Positions 22,776 to 34,000 of a stretch of 51,924 nt of DNA are shown here, piece by piece (the stretch's first letter is position 1; each line of letters starts with the position of its first letter). The notes below the pieces were generated by a model that had not been told where the DNA came from, ran no database searches, and saw only the letters and a list, made by a program, of their open reading frames with translations. The position numbers were made by a program, and so were the translations under genes. This DNA comes from Saprolegnia diclina VS20 (lineage: Eukaryota; Oomycota; Saprolegniomycetes; Saprolegniales; Saprolegniaceae): assembly GCF_000281045.1 (NCBI RefSeq), contig NW_008246068.1:1147319-1199242 (forward strand), read 5' to 3'.

Positions 22776-23079
22776 GCAGTCACTTGTATTTTGAGTTTGA
22801 GTGGCACAGACGCGTCGTGTCTAAATGCACACTATTTTATTCGTTTCTCCAACCCTTCCAGAAACAGGTTTGGATGCTAAAGGGGCGTGGGATTAGCTTC
22901 AAGCACTTCTGTTTCTCAAACCGATTGCAATTGAGAAAACCTTTCGGAATCCACGGTATCCGGACACGCGTGGTGATTTGCGGACGCCATCGCGTCTATT
23001 GGCCGACTTGAAGTTTGTATTGCGGGGCGGATCCTGTCTGCGGTTGCCCTCATTTCCGAATTTGCAGTCAAGGTACAAG
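22776..23079. promoter_or_regulatory. Divergent promoter region, MYND gene / Tudor-SN
   Basis: The region holds a TATCCGG motif (22957-22963) on the Tudor-SN side and an initiator-like element described separately. The MYND-proximal half is AT-rich. No gene is seen. Confidence 0.4.
23049..23067 (+). promoter_or_regulatory. Oomycete initiator-like element of SND1
   Basis: CTCATTTCCGAATTTGCAG lies 13-31 nt before the ATG. It follows the oomycete initiator plan (CTCATT, a few variable bases, then A-T-T-T). The expected transcription start in the family is within the CATT part; no transcript evidence is available here. Confidence 0.55.
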
Positions 23080-25837
23080 ATGGCGTCGGGCAATGCTACC
23101 GTGAAGGCCGTCCTTAGCGGCGACACCGTCGTCCTCATGGGCAACGCCACCAACGGCCCTCCGCCGGAGCTCATGCTCACGCTGGCCTCGCTCCAGGCGC
23201 CCAAGCTCGCCCGCACGGCCGAGCAGCACGACGAGGTAGATGCTGCATATTGATCTTTGGTGCATGACTCATCATGCTATGGACGTTAGCCGTACGCGTT
23301 CGCCTCGCGTGAGTACCTGCGCAACCTCCTCATTGGCAAGGTCGTGCGCTTCAAGGTCGAGTACAAGGTCTCGGTCATTAACCGCGACTTTGGCTCGATC
23401 TACCTCGACGGCGAAAACGTGTGCGTCCTCGTTGCCAAGGCTGGCTTTGCCAAGGTCAAGACGCTCGAGCAAAGCCGCGATGGGTGCTCGCCCGACTTGG
23501 AAGAGATGCTGCGCGTTGAACAGCTCGCGATGACGGAGAAGAAGGGCATGTACGCCGAAGACAACAATGCGACGCGCCACGTGACGTGGGGCGGCGCGAC
23601 CGGCGAAGAACTCTTGGGTCGCTTCAAGGGCCAGCAGATCCCCGCGATCGTCGAAATGGTCCGCGACGGTGCGGCCATGCGTGTCATTCTCTTGTCGACG
23701 ATGCAGATCATCAACTTTGCGCTCTCGGGCGTCCAGTGCCCGCGCATCAACCCGCCGGTTGGCGCCGAAGCCACGGGCCCCGCGCCGTTTGCGCGCGAAG
23801 CCAAGCTCTTTACCGAGATGCGCTTGCTGCACCGCAAGGTCAACGTCAAGCTCGAGGGCGTCGACAAGTTTGGTGTACGTCCACTCTCCCTTCTCACGTC
23901 GATGTCTCATGCGGTACTAGAACTGCTTTGGCAGCGTCGTGCACCCGTCGGGCCACAACATTAGCGTCGAGCTCCTCAAGAACGGTCTCGGCAAGATGAG
24001 CGACTGGAGCTCCGAGTTTCTCAGCGTCGCGACGCGTACCGAGATGCGCAACGCCGAGAAGACGGCCAAGCTTCTCAAGCTGCGCGTGTGGGTCGACTAC
24101 GTCCCGCCGGTGCTCACGGCGACCGACACGTCGCTGACGGCGATCGTCGTCGAGGTCGTGAGCGGCGACTGCATCGTCGTCGCGCACAAGAACAAGAACT
24201 TTGAGGAGCAGCGCATCTACCTCTCGTCGCTGCGTGCCCCCCGCATGGGCAACGCGCGCCGCAACGAACCGAACGCGCCGTACGCGGTCGACTCGAAGGA
24301 AGGCCTTCGCGCCAAGTGCATTGGCAAATCCGTCTCGATTGAGATCGAGTACGAGCGCAACAACCCGAACTTGGCCGACAACAACGTCATGACGTTCGCC
24401 AGCGTCTTCCTCGAAGCGACGCCCGCCAAGAAGAAGGGGGCCGAGCCCAAGCCCCGCACGAACCTCGGCGAGTCGCTCATTTTCGACGGCCTCGCCGAAG
24501 CCGTGCGTCACCGCCAAGGCGAGGAAAAGTCGGCCCACTACGACCTTCTTGTCGCGGCCGAGGCGACGGCCAAGGCTGCGAAACGCGGCCTCCACTCGGG
24601 CAAGCCGTCGCCCGAAGCGCGCATCACGGACCTCTGCTTTGACGCGCACAAGGCCAAGCAGTACCTCCCGTTCCTCCAGCGCGAAAAGACAATGCGTGCG
24701 GTCGTCGAAGCTGTTTACGCTGGCAACCGCTTCAAGGTCTACGTCCCCAAGGAGAACTGCACCGTCAACTTTATCGTCGCCGGCATCAAGTGCCCGCAGC
24801 CGGCCAAGCCGACCAAGGACGCCGAGCCGTACGGCGAGGACGCGCGCCGCCTCGCGCGCCGGAGCGTCATGCAGCGCAACGTGCTCATCGAAGTCGAGGA
24901 CATGGACCGCATGGGCAACGCGTTTGGCCCGATGTTTGTCGGCACGAAGGACACGAAGAACGACTTTGGCGTCGCGCTGCTCTCGAGCGGCTATGCGCGC
25001 ATTGACGACTTTTCGATTGACCGGACCGCGTCGAGCGCCGACCTCCAGAAGGCCCAAGAGACGGCCAAGGCCGCGCGCTTGCATCTCTGGAAGAACTTTA
25101 TCGAGCAAGAAGAGGCGGTGGCCAAGACAGCGGTGCGCCGGACGGCCGACGAGGTCCTCCCGGTCGTGCGGCTCTCGGAGATTACGAACGCGACGACGTT
25201 CTTTCTCCAAAACATTGGCGACCGGACGCTCGCGACGCTCGAGCAAAAGATGAAGATGTTTACGGACGCGGTCGGCCTCGACGGCAAGACGTTTGAGATG
25301 AAGAAGGGCGTGCTCTGCGCCGCCCTCTTTGACGACGGCAACGGCCCCATGTGGAACCGCGCGCGCATCGAGGCGCTCACGGTGCGCGGCGTCCAGGTCC
25401 GCTTTGTCGACCACGGCAACACGGAGTTTGTGCCGACGACGCGCCTTCGCCCGCTCGACCCAGCGCTCTCGCAGTACCCGCCGCAGGCCAAGGAGTGCGT
25501 GCTCGGCTTTCTCAAGCCGTTTGGCGATGGCGCCGAGTACGCCGAGGACGCGGCCCATGTGTTTAACGACACGGCGTGGGGCAAGACGCTGACGGCGATT
25601 CTGCACGGCTATGACGGCAACGGCCGGCAGATGGTGACGCTCCAGCTCCAGGACAAGAGCGTGGCCGAGATCCTTCTGGAGCAAGGCATTGCCAAGGTCG
25701 ACCGCGCTGCCATCAAGCGCGCCGAGCCGTACCAAAAGGCCATTGTCGACAAGCTGCTGGCGGCCCTTGACCACGCCAAGCGCCGCCGTCTCTGCCTCTG
25801 GCACTACGGTGACGCCGAGTCGGACTTGGACGACTAA
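23080..25837 (+). CDS. SND1: Tudor staphylococcal nuclease (Tudor-SN / p100)
   Basis: Exons 23080-23235, 23290-23874 and 23921-25837; 885 residues, close to the usual ~900. Four staphylococcal-nuclease-like (OB-fold) repeats run from the N terminus. Recurrent pieces include VKAVLSGDTVVLMG, LTLASLQAPKLAR, REYLRNLLIGKVVRFKVEY, LSTMQIINFALSGVQCPR, RIYLSSLRAPRMGN, YEVPKENCTVNFIVAGIKCP-like and EDARRLARRSVMQRNV. A Tudor domain follows (NGPMWNRARIEALTVRGVQV, FVDHGNTEFVPTTRLRPL), its aromatic cage flanked by a fifth, split SN fold to the end. The protein binds RNA and methylarginine and acts in RNA processing, RNA silencing and stress granules in other eukaryotes. Both introns carry TAG acceptors. 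Confidence 0.96.
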
Positions 25838-25967
25838 GTGTTATAGTATATAGTTGTGCTATTAACGAGATACAAGTAGACTAGTCCCCTAATCGTTCTC
25901 ACGTCTTTCATAGTTGTAGCTTGGTTGAGGAATGTGAAATAGAGCATTTGGAGATTCCTTTATTAAG

Positions 25968-27455
25968 TTAGCCAAAGAGATGCTTCTCAAAGCGAATGTG
26001 GACCGTCGACGAGACCGCCTCGAGGTTCTTGAGCGCGAGTTCGAGATCCGACTTGGTGTGCGCGGCCGAGACGCAGAAGCGGACGCGGCCGAGAAGCAGC
26101 GGCGTCGCGGGAAAGCCGACCGTGACGACCGCCATGTCCCGCTTGAGGCACTGGCGGGAAAACTCGGCGATCTTGGAGATCGAGTAGAGCATGACAGGGA
26201 TCACGGGCGAGTCGAACTGACCGAGCGTCACGACGCCCATGTCCTTGAGGCCCTGCCGCAAATAGTTGCTGTTGTCGCGGAGCGCCTGGAGCTTGGTCGC
26301 GCCAATGGTCGTGCCATCGCGGCCCATGATGACCTTGAACGCCGCAAGCACTTGTGCCGTGATGACCGGCGAGAGGCTCGTGCCGAGCGTGTGGCCGGCG
26401 CTCGCCGTCTTGAGCACATGAATGATGTCCTTGGAGGCCGCAATGTACCCGCCCATCCCGCCAAACGACTTGGTGAACGTGCCCATGAGGATGTCGATCT
26501 CGCTCGGGTCCACGCCCGTGTACTCGCAGACACCGCGGCCGGTCGCGCCGAGAGCGCCAATCGAGTGAGCTTCGTCGACGTACATGTAGGCGCGGTACTT
26601 CTTGGCCACGTCGACGATCGACCGGAGGTTGCAGATTTCGCCTTCCATCGAGTAGATACCCTCGACAATCACAAAGATCTTCTTCCACGGGCGGTGCGTG
26701 CGCGGCTGGCCCTCGGCGATCTTGGTGCGCAGCATGACCTCGAGATGGGATGCGTTGTTATGCTTGAAGACGGCGACGGTCGCACCAGAGGCGCGCGCGC
26801 CGTTCACAATCGACGTGTGGTTGAGCGCGTCCGAGATGATGAGCGTGCCAGGGCCCATGAGCGCGGGAATCGAGGCTGCGTTCGTGCCGTAGCCCATGTT
26901 GTAGACAATGGCCGCAGGCTTGCCGATAAACTCGGCCACGAGCGCTTCCAGCTCTTCGTGCTCGGGCGTCGTGCCATACTCGCCCGACGGCGCGTTGCTG
27001 CACACGTTGCGCGCGTCGACGACGGGCAGCACCATGCGCGCGCACGTGCCCATCCAGTCGTCGGCAAACCCGAGATAGTTGTACGAGCCGAGGTTAAGGC
27101 AGTTTTGCGTCTCGTTTGTCCACGTCATCGACTTGTTGCCGTCGTGCGAGACGCGCTTGACGACGTCGATGCGCGCGCCCGGCGCCGACGACACGGGTCG
27201 GTTGAAGACGTCTTGGACGCGGTGGTAGATGCGGTTCGTGTAAAAGTTCTCCCATGCGATAAACATGTCGGCGACGCCCGCCCGGCGGTCCTCGGCCGAC
27301 TGGTAGCGCGAGTAGCCGATCCACGAGCCGACAAAGTCGCGCAGCCGGCCAAAGGTGATGAGGATCGCAAAGTTGAAGTAGCACAGAAAGGCCGCGACCA
27401 GCGGAACGTGCTCCGGGTCCTCCGCCTTGGGCTTCGTCGTCGTCTCCTTGGCCAT
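25968..27455 (-). CDS. LCB2: Serine palmitoyltransferase subunit 2 (LCB2 type)
   Basis: One exon, 495 residues. A single hydrophobic segment (about 20-37, VAAFLCYFNFAILITFG) would anchor it in the ER membrane. The rest is an alpha-oxoamine synthase fold of the PLP-dependent class II type: NCLNLGSYNYLGFAD, CSNAPSGEYGTTPEHEELE, ALNHTSIVNGARASGA, and YVDEAHSIGALGATGRGV. The LCB2-specific GTFTKSFGGMGGYIAASK contains the Schiff-base lysine (K329), which is absent from LCB1 subunits. The enzyme joins serine to palmitoyl-CoA to give 3-ketosphinganine, the first step of sphingolipid synthesis. It is convergent with Tudor-SN, 130 nt apart. Upstream lie a CCAATCAG box, TATCCGG motifs and an initiator-like element. 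Confidence 0.97.
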   Translation of the reverse strand: MAKETTTKPKAEDPEHVPLVAAFLCYFNFAILITFGRLRDFVGSWIGYSRYQSAEDRRAGVADMFIAWENFYTNRIYHRVQDVFNRPVSSAPGARIDVVKRVSHDGNKSMTWTNETQNCLNLGSYNYLGFADDWMGTCARMVLPVVDARNVCSNAPSGEYGTTPEHEELEALVAEFIGKPAAIVYNMGYGTNAASIPALMGPGTLIISDALNHTSIVNGARASGATVAVFKHNNASHLEVMLRTKIAEGQPRTHRPWKKIFVIVEGIYSMEGEICNLRSIVDVAKKYRAYMYVDEAHSIGALGATGRGVCEYTGVDPSEIDILMGTFTKSFGGMGGYIAASKDIIHVLKTASAGHTLGTSLSPVITAQVLAAFKVIMGRDGTTIGATKLQALRDNSNYLRQGLKDMGVVTLGQFDSPVIPVMLYSISKIAEFSRQCLKRDMAVVTVGFPATPLLLGRVRFCVSAAHTKSDLELALKNLEAVSSTVHIRFEKHLFG

Positions 27456-27465
27456 CGTCCAAGAT

Positions 27466-27484
27466 CTGCGAAATCCGAAAATGC
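27466..27484 (-). promoter_or_regulatory. Initiator-like element of LCB2
   Basis: On the minus strand GCATTTTCGGATTTCGCAG ends 11 nt before the ATG. It closely resembles the SND1 element CTCATTTCCGAATTTGCAG, sharing CATTT, CG, ATTT and GCAG. Confidence 0.45.
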
Positions 27485-27504
27485 TGCACCTCCGCGGAAG
27501 CCGC

Positions 27505-27533
27505 CACCGGATACGTGCGTCGCATATCCGGAT
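27505..27533. promoter_or_regulatory. Paired CCGGATA/TATCCGG motifs upstream of LCB2
   Basis: CCGGATA (27507-27513) and TATCCGGAT (27525-27533) face each other 52-78 nt before the LCB2 start. The second is part of the palindrome ATCCGGAT. The same word occurs upstream of the EML gene and, singly, of SND1. A GGCCAATCAG box follows at about 27556. Confidence 0.45.
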
Positions 27534-28036
27534 GCACGGCCTCTAATGCGGAAATTGGCCAATCAGACGAGAGGAGGTGTGCGCGGATTGGTCCATTCGT
27601 AGAGCGTGGCGGCCAGTAGCGAAGGCCATAAAAAGGGACCTCTACCGACATGTCTAAGATCGCAATAAGATGATGATGCAATCAGCAATGAGAAAAGTCT
27701 GCGCAATCCGGTCTTCTTCTCACTGTCCCCGCCGACGACAGCAGTCCTTGGCGCCGCCATCATCGTACCTTGGTACGAGCGGTGTCGATTCGACGTAGGA
27801 AGAGGATGGGACGTCGTCGTGACGCGGTAGCGACGGCGTACAGGCGAGTGGGCGGCAGAACGTCCTTTGTCGGCGACGTCGTCCATGGTGCAGAGACACG
27901 AGACAGGCGTTCAAATCTTGGCGCGACAAGCGGTGCACACTCAATGAAATATGTCGTGCCACTTCGGCGCGGTTCGCCACATTGAAGATGACGTCGAACG
28001 GGCCTCGCGTCAGCCAAAGCTGTGTGTATTTTGCAT

Positions 28037-31000
28037 TTACTTGTCGGCGTATTTGAACTGGAAAATGGCATTGTCGAGGCCGCCCGTCGAGATCGCAAAC
28101 ATGTCGCCCTTGGTAAACGCGCAGTTGGTCACGTGCGACGAGTGCCCGAGGTACGTCTTGGCGGTCGCCTACATTCGCCGTGATCCCATCATCTTCGCTG
28201 TTTATGCCAACGTACGTGCGCCGCGACGCACGGGTACCGGAACAAGTTCACGTGGCCATTGTCGTCGACCGTGAGGAGGTCTCTTTGCGATGACGCGCGC
28301 GCCGTGGCGTTGACGTCGGTGCCGTCGGCGCCCTTGGGCCAAATACCTGCACCACCCTCGCCGTTGAGTCCGTTGCTCTCGACGAGACAATGGTACGCGT
28401 ACCTTGCACGGGCCAGCCCAAAGTGCATGTCCACGTGGCCCACTTGACGTCGCGCAGTGCATTTGCACTCGTGACCTGCTTGCCCTTGTCGGCTTGCCAA
28501 AAGAGGAGGTCGTATGCGCCGCAGTTGCTCTGGAGGTAGTTGGCATCCGACGAAAAGTCGAGTGCTGTGATGTAGCTGCTGTGGCCTTTGCACACACAAC
28601 GCTTGGTGTACGCCGGCGCCGCGAACAGGTAGATGCGCTGGTCGTGGCTACCGACCGCGAGCGTCTTGCCGTCCGGCGCGTACCGCAGTACCGAGATGGC
28701 CTTGAGGCTCACGCGCAGGTCCGCGACAACGTCGCCGTCCAGAGCTTCCTTGAGCACGACCACCTAGCACCGTGACGATGAGTCGTAGGTTACGGAGCGG
28801 GATAAAAGACCGAGCCGTCGTTGGCGCCGACGGCAATGTGGGTGCCATCGGGTGACATGGCGACCGCGCGCCATTTCTTGGGCATCGACTGCTTGGCGAG
28901 GAGCGTTCGGTTGGGGCCGTCCCAGAGCCGGACCGTGCCGTCGTCGCCCGCCGTGACAAACTGCTGCTTCTCCGGGTGCGGTGCGAGGCCCCAGAGTTCG
29001 CCGCCGGCGTGGCCTTCGATAAACTTGGTCACGACCGCGTCCTTCTTGGCCCGAATGTCGGCCAAGTCGACTTCGCAGATCTCGCAGCCTTGCGTGCCCA
29101 GTAGCAGCTTCCCGTCCGCCACACTGAGACTACGAACGCTGCCGTTGAGAGTCCAGGACCGATCCTTCTCCCGGGGCTTCATGGACGAGGATGCCAAAGA
29201 CGCTTTGCGCAGATCAAACGAGAGGAGCGGCTCGAGGCTGTAGCTCCAGAGCCGCACGACCCCGTCGCGGCCGCCAGACACGACGTTCTTGGCCTTGACA
29301 TCGTGCAAGAGGCAGTTGATCGCGCCCTAAGCATCCATGTCGAACAAGGTATACAGTCCAAGTGGTCGACCTCGTGGGCGTGGGCGAGGACGGTGCTGAC
29401 GCCCCGGCCTTTCCAGCGGTAGAGCGATCCGTCGGCTTGGCCCGTCACCGCGTCGTTGAGCACAAAGATGCAAGCGAGCACCGTGCCGCGGCTGTCGCCT
29501 TTGCCAAAGCTACCTTTCTTGAGGGAAATCGTAGTCTGGGACAAGCTCCAGAAGAGCACAGTCTTTTCGCCGACGCTGACTCCGTCACTGGCGAGCACAT
29601 CGAGGCAGAGAATCTACTCGCGCTTGATACCTTGATACATGGAAAACACAAAAACGTACTTTTTGTTTCGAAGCCGAGCAGGACGCGACGAGCTTGCCCT
29701 GGAGCGAGTAGAGAGCGAGGCTGTGGTCGTCGTCCATGCCATGTGACACAATGAGGTCGCCCGTCGCGTTGAACGCGACGAGCGCGACGCCGCGTCGGTG
29801 AAACCCCGCCATCGTACAGAGGCTCGACCCGCTGTTGGCATCCCACAAGATCAACTTGGGGCTCTTCCCGACCTCGCCACTCACGACCAAGTGGCCCTCG
29901 GGGTGCACCGCGAGGCAGAGAATGTCGTTGGTGTGGCCGTAGTGAAAGATCTGCCGGTGCGTCTGCTTGTTGTAGACAACGCCGAGCGCCGCCGTGTGGT
30001 AAATGCAGCTCGAGCTATCGGCGCCAAAGCGGAGGTTGTTGCGCGTATCAAAGCCGCGGTACCCGTGCACAAACACCAAGTCGAGGTTGCCGCTGGGTGC
30101 ATCGCCGTCATCTACACCCTACTTTTCATCTTTCAAAGGCGTCGGTACAAAGTACCTGGTTTCACCGTCCACCCACTTGGCTCGCGGATCGCGCCCAGCC
30201 AGGGCTTGACAGCGAGGAACTCGTCGCCGCCGTCCTTCTTGGCGGTGTCAAACGCGTGGCTGAGGAGCCGCTCGTCCGAGACTAGCGCCGCGTGCGCTTT
30301 CGTGGCGCTCGCGTCAGGCGCCGTGAGCGACGCGCGCTCCTTGATCTCGTCGGCAAAGTCGGTGCGCCACACAAAGAGCGTCCGATCAAAGCTGCCGAGG
30401 CTCAGGAGAAACGCGTTCCTTGCGCTGAAGCGAATCGTGTGCAGTGGCGAGGCGTGGCCATAGTACGTCTTCGCTGCACTGCGCTCGACGCACGGATACC
30501 ACAGCAGCTGCAAGCGGCCTTGCATGTCCCCGACGGCCACCACCGGCAGCTGCGACGAGAACGCGCCGCCGGGCTTCTCCGACTGGACGCGGTCCGAGCA
30601 CGAGAGTGGAATCCCCTACGTCCCTTAGTCAGCTACGTGGGCAGTTCGAAACGCAGTGGCGTACCTGAGACGCGCCGATGAGAGCCCAGTTGCTAGGGCA
30701 CGTGCAGCTGTGCCAATGCGTCTCACGGGCCGCGACCGAGTGCTCGAGGAGCGCACCGGTGGCCACGTCCCAGAACGCGCACTCGAGGTCCAGCGTGTTG
30801 CTACGCAAAATCGTAGAGTCCAAGTTGAAGTCGACGTGCGCAATCGGGCTGCGGCCTGGCATCGTCGACTCGCACACTTTCGAGAGCGTATACGACAACT
30901 TGTCCTTGATCGCGACCAAGTAGATCTTGGCGTCGTGGCAGGCGACCGCCAAGACAGAGGCGCAGGGTGCGTACTCGACGTCGCGACACGCGTGGTGACT

Positions 31001-34000
31001 TAGCGCCACTGTCGTCAGCGACACCAGCGTCGCCGCGTCGAGCACCGCCAGCGCACCGGACGCAAAGGCGACCGCCAAATGGATCTTGTCGTCGGCCATG
31101 GGCATCGGGGAGTAGGCCAACGCCGTCGGTGCCGAGGCCAGCACCATCGCGCGCAGCTGCAAGTGCGTGTGGAGGTCCCAGAGACGCAGCGTCTTGTCGT
31201 CACCCGCCGTCACAATCATGGCTTGCGTCGGATGGCACACGAGCCCCCGAATCGCTCCAACCGCGAGGCCATGCCACGCCAGGAGCACATTCGGCTCAGC
31301 GCTGCGCCGCGCGTCCGACGGCAGCGCGATCATGGGTGTGATGAGCCACTCGAGACACGAAGGAGAGAGCGCAATAAGGAGGCTCTCGTCCGTGACAATG
31401 ACGAGCGTGACGTCATGCGCGGTGACACCGACAATCGACGCCGACGCTGCCGTTGACCAACGCGCCGCTTGGATAAGCGACTCGGACGCTTTCGATGGCA
31501 CTTGCCACACGAGGAGCGATCCGTCCGAGGCGGCCGTCACGAGCGTTTTGAGAGCGGTGTGGAACAAGGCGACCTTGACCGGCGCCGAGTGGGCTTGCAC
31601 GACGCAGACGGCGTGCGTGTGCTCCCATAGAATCAGCGACCCGTCTTCGCAGCCCGTGACTGTGAGGTTGCCGCCGGCCGTCGCGACGCAGAGAAGCGTC
31701 TGACGCAATGCGACGCGGCCAAACACGCCTTGCTGCGACGTCAAGTGGTATCGGTTTTCGACAGTCCAAAACCGAATGTGGTTGACGCCACACGTGACGA
31801 ACGACGCGCCGTCGAGCGTAAACGCACCGTCCATCACCTAGGCAAAAACGATGTTTTCCATTTGTCGATGAAAGACAAGACAATAAGTGTACTCGCTCAA
31901 GAGTGTTTTGGGCCACGTCAATCTGGTGCATCTCTTTCCAGAGAAATGCCGCCACCGAGTGGTACCGGTCGGCAATGACAGCCAGAAGGAGGTCAGCGCC
32001 ATTGAACGCTAAGAAGAGCACGGGCGCACTCACGGCGTGCACGCCGAGCGTCTCCATCGACGAGGCGTCCCAGATGACGAGCTGGGAAAACGACCCGGTC
32101 GCAACGACCTTGCCGAGCGGATGCACAGCCACACTAGTCAACGACTCGAGTGCTTGCATCCGAGATGACGGTGATGAAGGTACCTCGTGATGCGCTGCTT
32201 GTGGTACACGTAGCGCGACTGGACGCGGGTCGATGGCTCAAACACGACGCCAAGTGTCGCCGCCGAGTAGACGATCGCACCCGTGTCGGTGCACCCGAGC
32301 ATGGCCCGGCCATTACTCCAATTCATGCCGTGCACGTAGGCGAGCTCGAGGTCCAGGTCCGGAGCTTCCCTACGCCAGCTCGCATGCCTCCTTAGAAATC
32401 ACAGTGTTGCGTACGCCTTGTGGTGCGGATTCGGTGTATAGTACGACGGTGTTAAGAGCGTGGCCATGGCGGGGTTGGGTCGGCTGCGCTCGCTTGGCGG
32501 CGTCCACTGCAAGAGGTGGGCGTCTGCGCACGGGTCTTCAGCCTACATTGAAATACCATTGTTGGCGATACTATAATAAAACAGTTGGTACCGCCGACAC
32601 GACGTGCTTGGGGCGCGGCTGTTCGTCGGCCGCCTCCTTTGTGATCTTCCACTGGCAAATGCAGTGGTCGGCAGTCGTGGCCGACACGAGGAGGCCGTCG
32701 TTGCGCGCAAACCCGAGAAACGCGAGGTCGTGCGGGCTGTGGCCCAAGACGCCTTTGGCGAGGTTGTCCAGCGCGGGATAGGCGCGAAGCGCGATGCTGC
32801 CGTTGCGGGTGACGGCCGCAAGAAGTGTCTGGTGGCGGTTGACGCACGCCGCCGAAATCTCGTCATGATTTGCATGCAGCATCTGCACCGAGTAGCCAAT
32901 GCGACTGCGAAACGAACTCCAGAGCGTATCGCGCACGTGCTGAACGACCGAGACGCGCGTCGCCGAGAGGAGGTCCCAGAAGCGGAGACTACTGCCGTGC
33001 TGGCTCTGAAGGTATCGATTGTCGACGGAAAAGTCGAGCGAGGTCCCGGGGACCGCGGCTTCGTTTGCGAGGGGCTTGAGGAGGCACTGCTGGCAGAGGC
33101 GGAATGTCGCCGCCGTTGTTGGTTCGACGCGGTAGACGTAAATGAGACCGTTGGCGCCGGACGCCGCGAGTAGCTGGTCATTGTTGGCCCACTGGATCGC
33201 GACAATGGCGGCCCGCGCATGTCGAAAGTTGCACAGCATCTTGGTGCACTTATGGTCCAAGAGCACAATCTATAGTGTAGTATGTCAGGATGACGCGGTG
33301 TGTCAGGATGACATACCGTGCCATCCGAGCAGCCCATGGCCAGCCAGTCGCCGCTCGTGGCGTACGCAAGGCACTGCCCGGGTGCATACATGAGCAACGG
33401 CATGCTCGTGAGCGGCTCGCGCTTCCGAAGACTCCAACGTCGCACGACGCGGTCCAGACCGCAGGACGCAAACTCGGCGCGCTTGGGCGTCGTCGCGAGG
33501 CCCGAGACAGCTTCGTGCTGATGAAACGCAGTGACGAGGGTCACTGCGCCCGAGACCTCGTTTACTTGCAGAATCTTGCACGAGCGGGTACCCACCAGCA
33601 GCGTTCCTTGGTTCGTCTCGTCGTTGTAGTTGTAGCAGAGGCTTGTGATGCGAAAGTCCGAGAGCGCAAGCGGTAATGTACTCAGATCCATCGGGTGGCC
33701 AATCGTCTGCAGCGTCGAGTCCCATTGGTGGATCGTCCCGTCCTTCCCGCCCGAGAAGAGCGACGCACGCGCCACGTACAGGCAGTTGACCGACTCCTTG
33801 ATCTACAAGAGCCCATGCATGTGAGGGGTAGGGTATCCGAGTATAGCCACCGGGTGGGCTTGCGTCGTCCGGACGAGCCGGCGGTTCTGGAACTGGTACA
33901 GCTGCCCGAGACTTGTCCCCACAATCACATACGACTGGTAGTAAACCACCGAGAGAAACCCTTGCCAGATGCCCATGGTACTAAGCGCGGCGCGCTCCTT

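Larger units (their letters stand above)
27456..28036. other. Intergenic between LCB2 start and EML end
   Basis: Apart from the LCB2 promoter elements, no gene is seen. Overlapping open frames of about 70-110 codons occur on both strands without family features. Confidence 0.45.

Noticed and set aside
23894-25804. 636-codon open frame on the minus strand
   Set aside because: It lies wholly opposite the Tudor-SN gene; high GC third positions keep the opposite frame open. Its sequence is Arg/Val/Leu-rich with no domain.
25980-27602. 540-codon open frame on the plus strand
   Set aside because: Opposite LCB2, Arg/Asp-rich and without domains; an artefact of codon bias.
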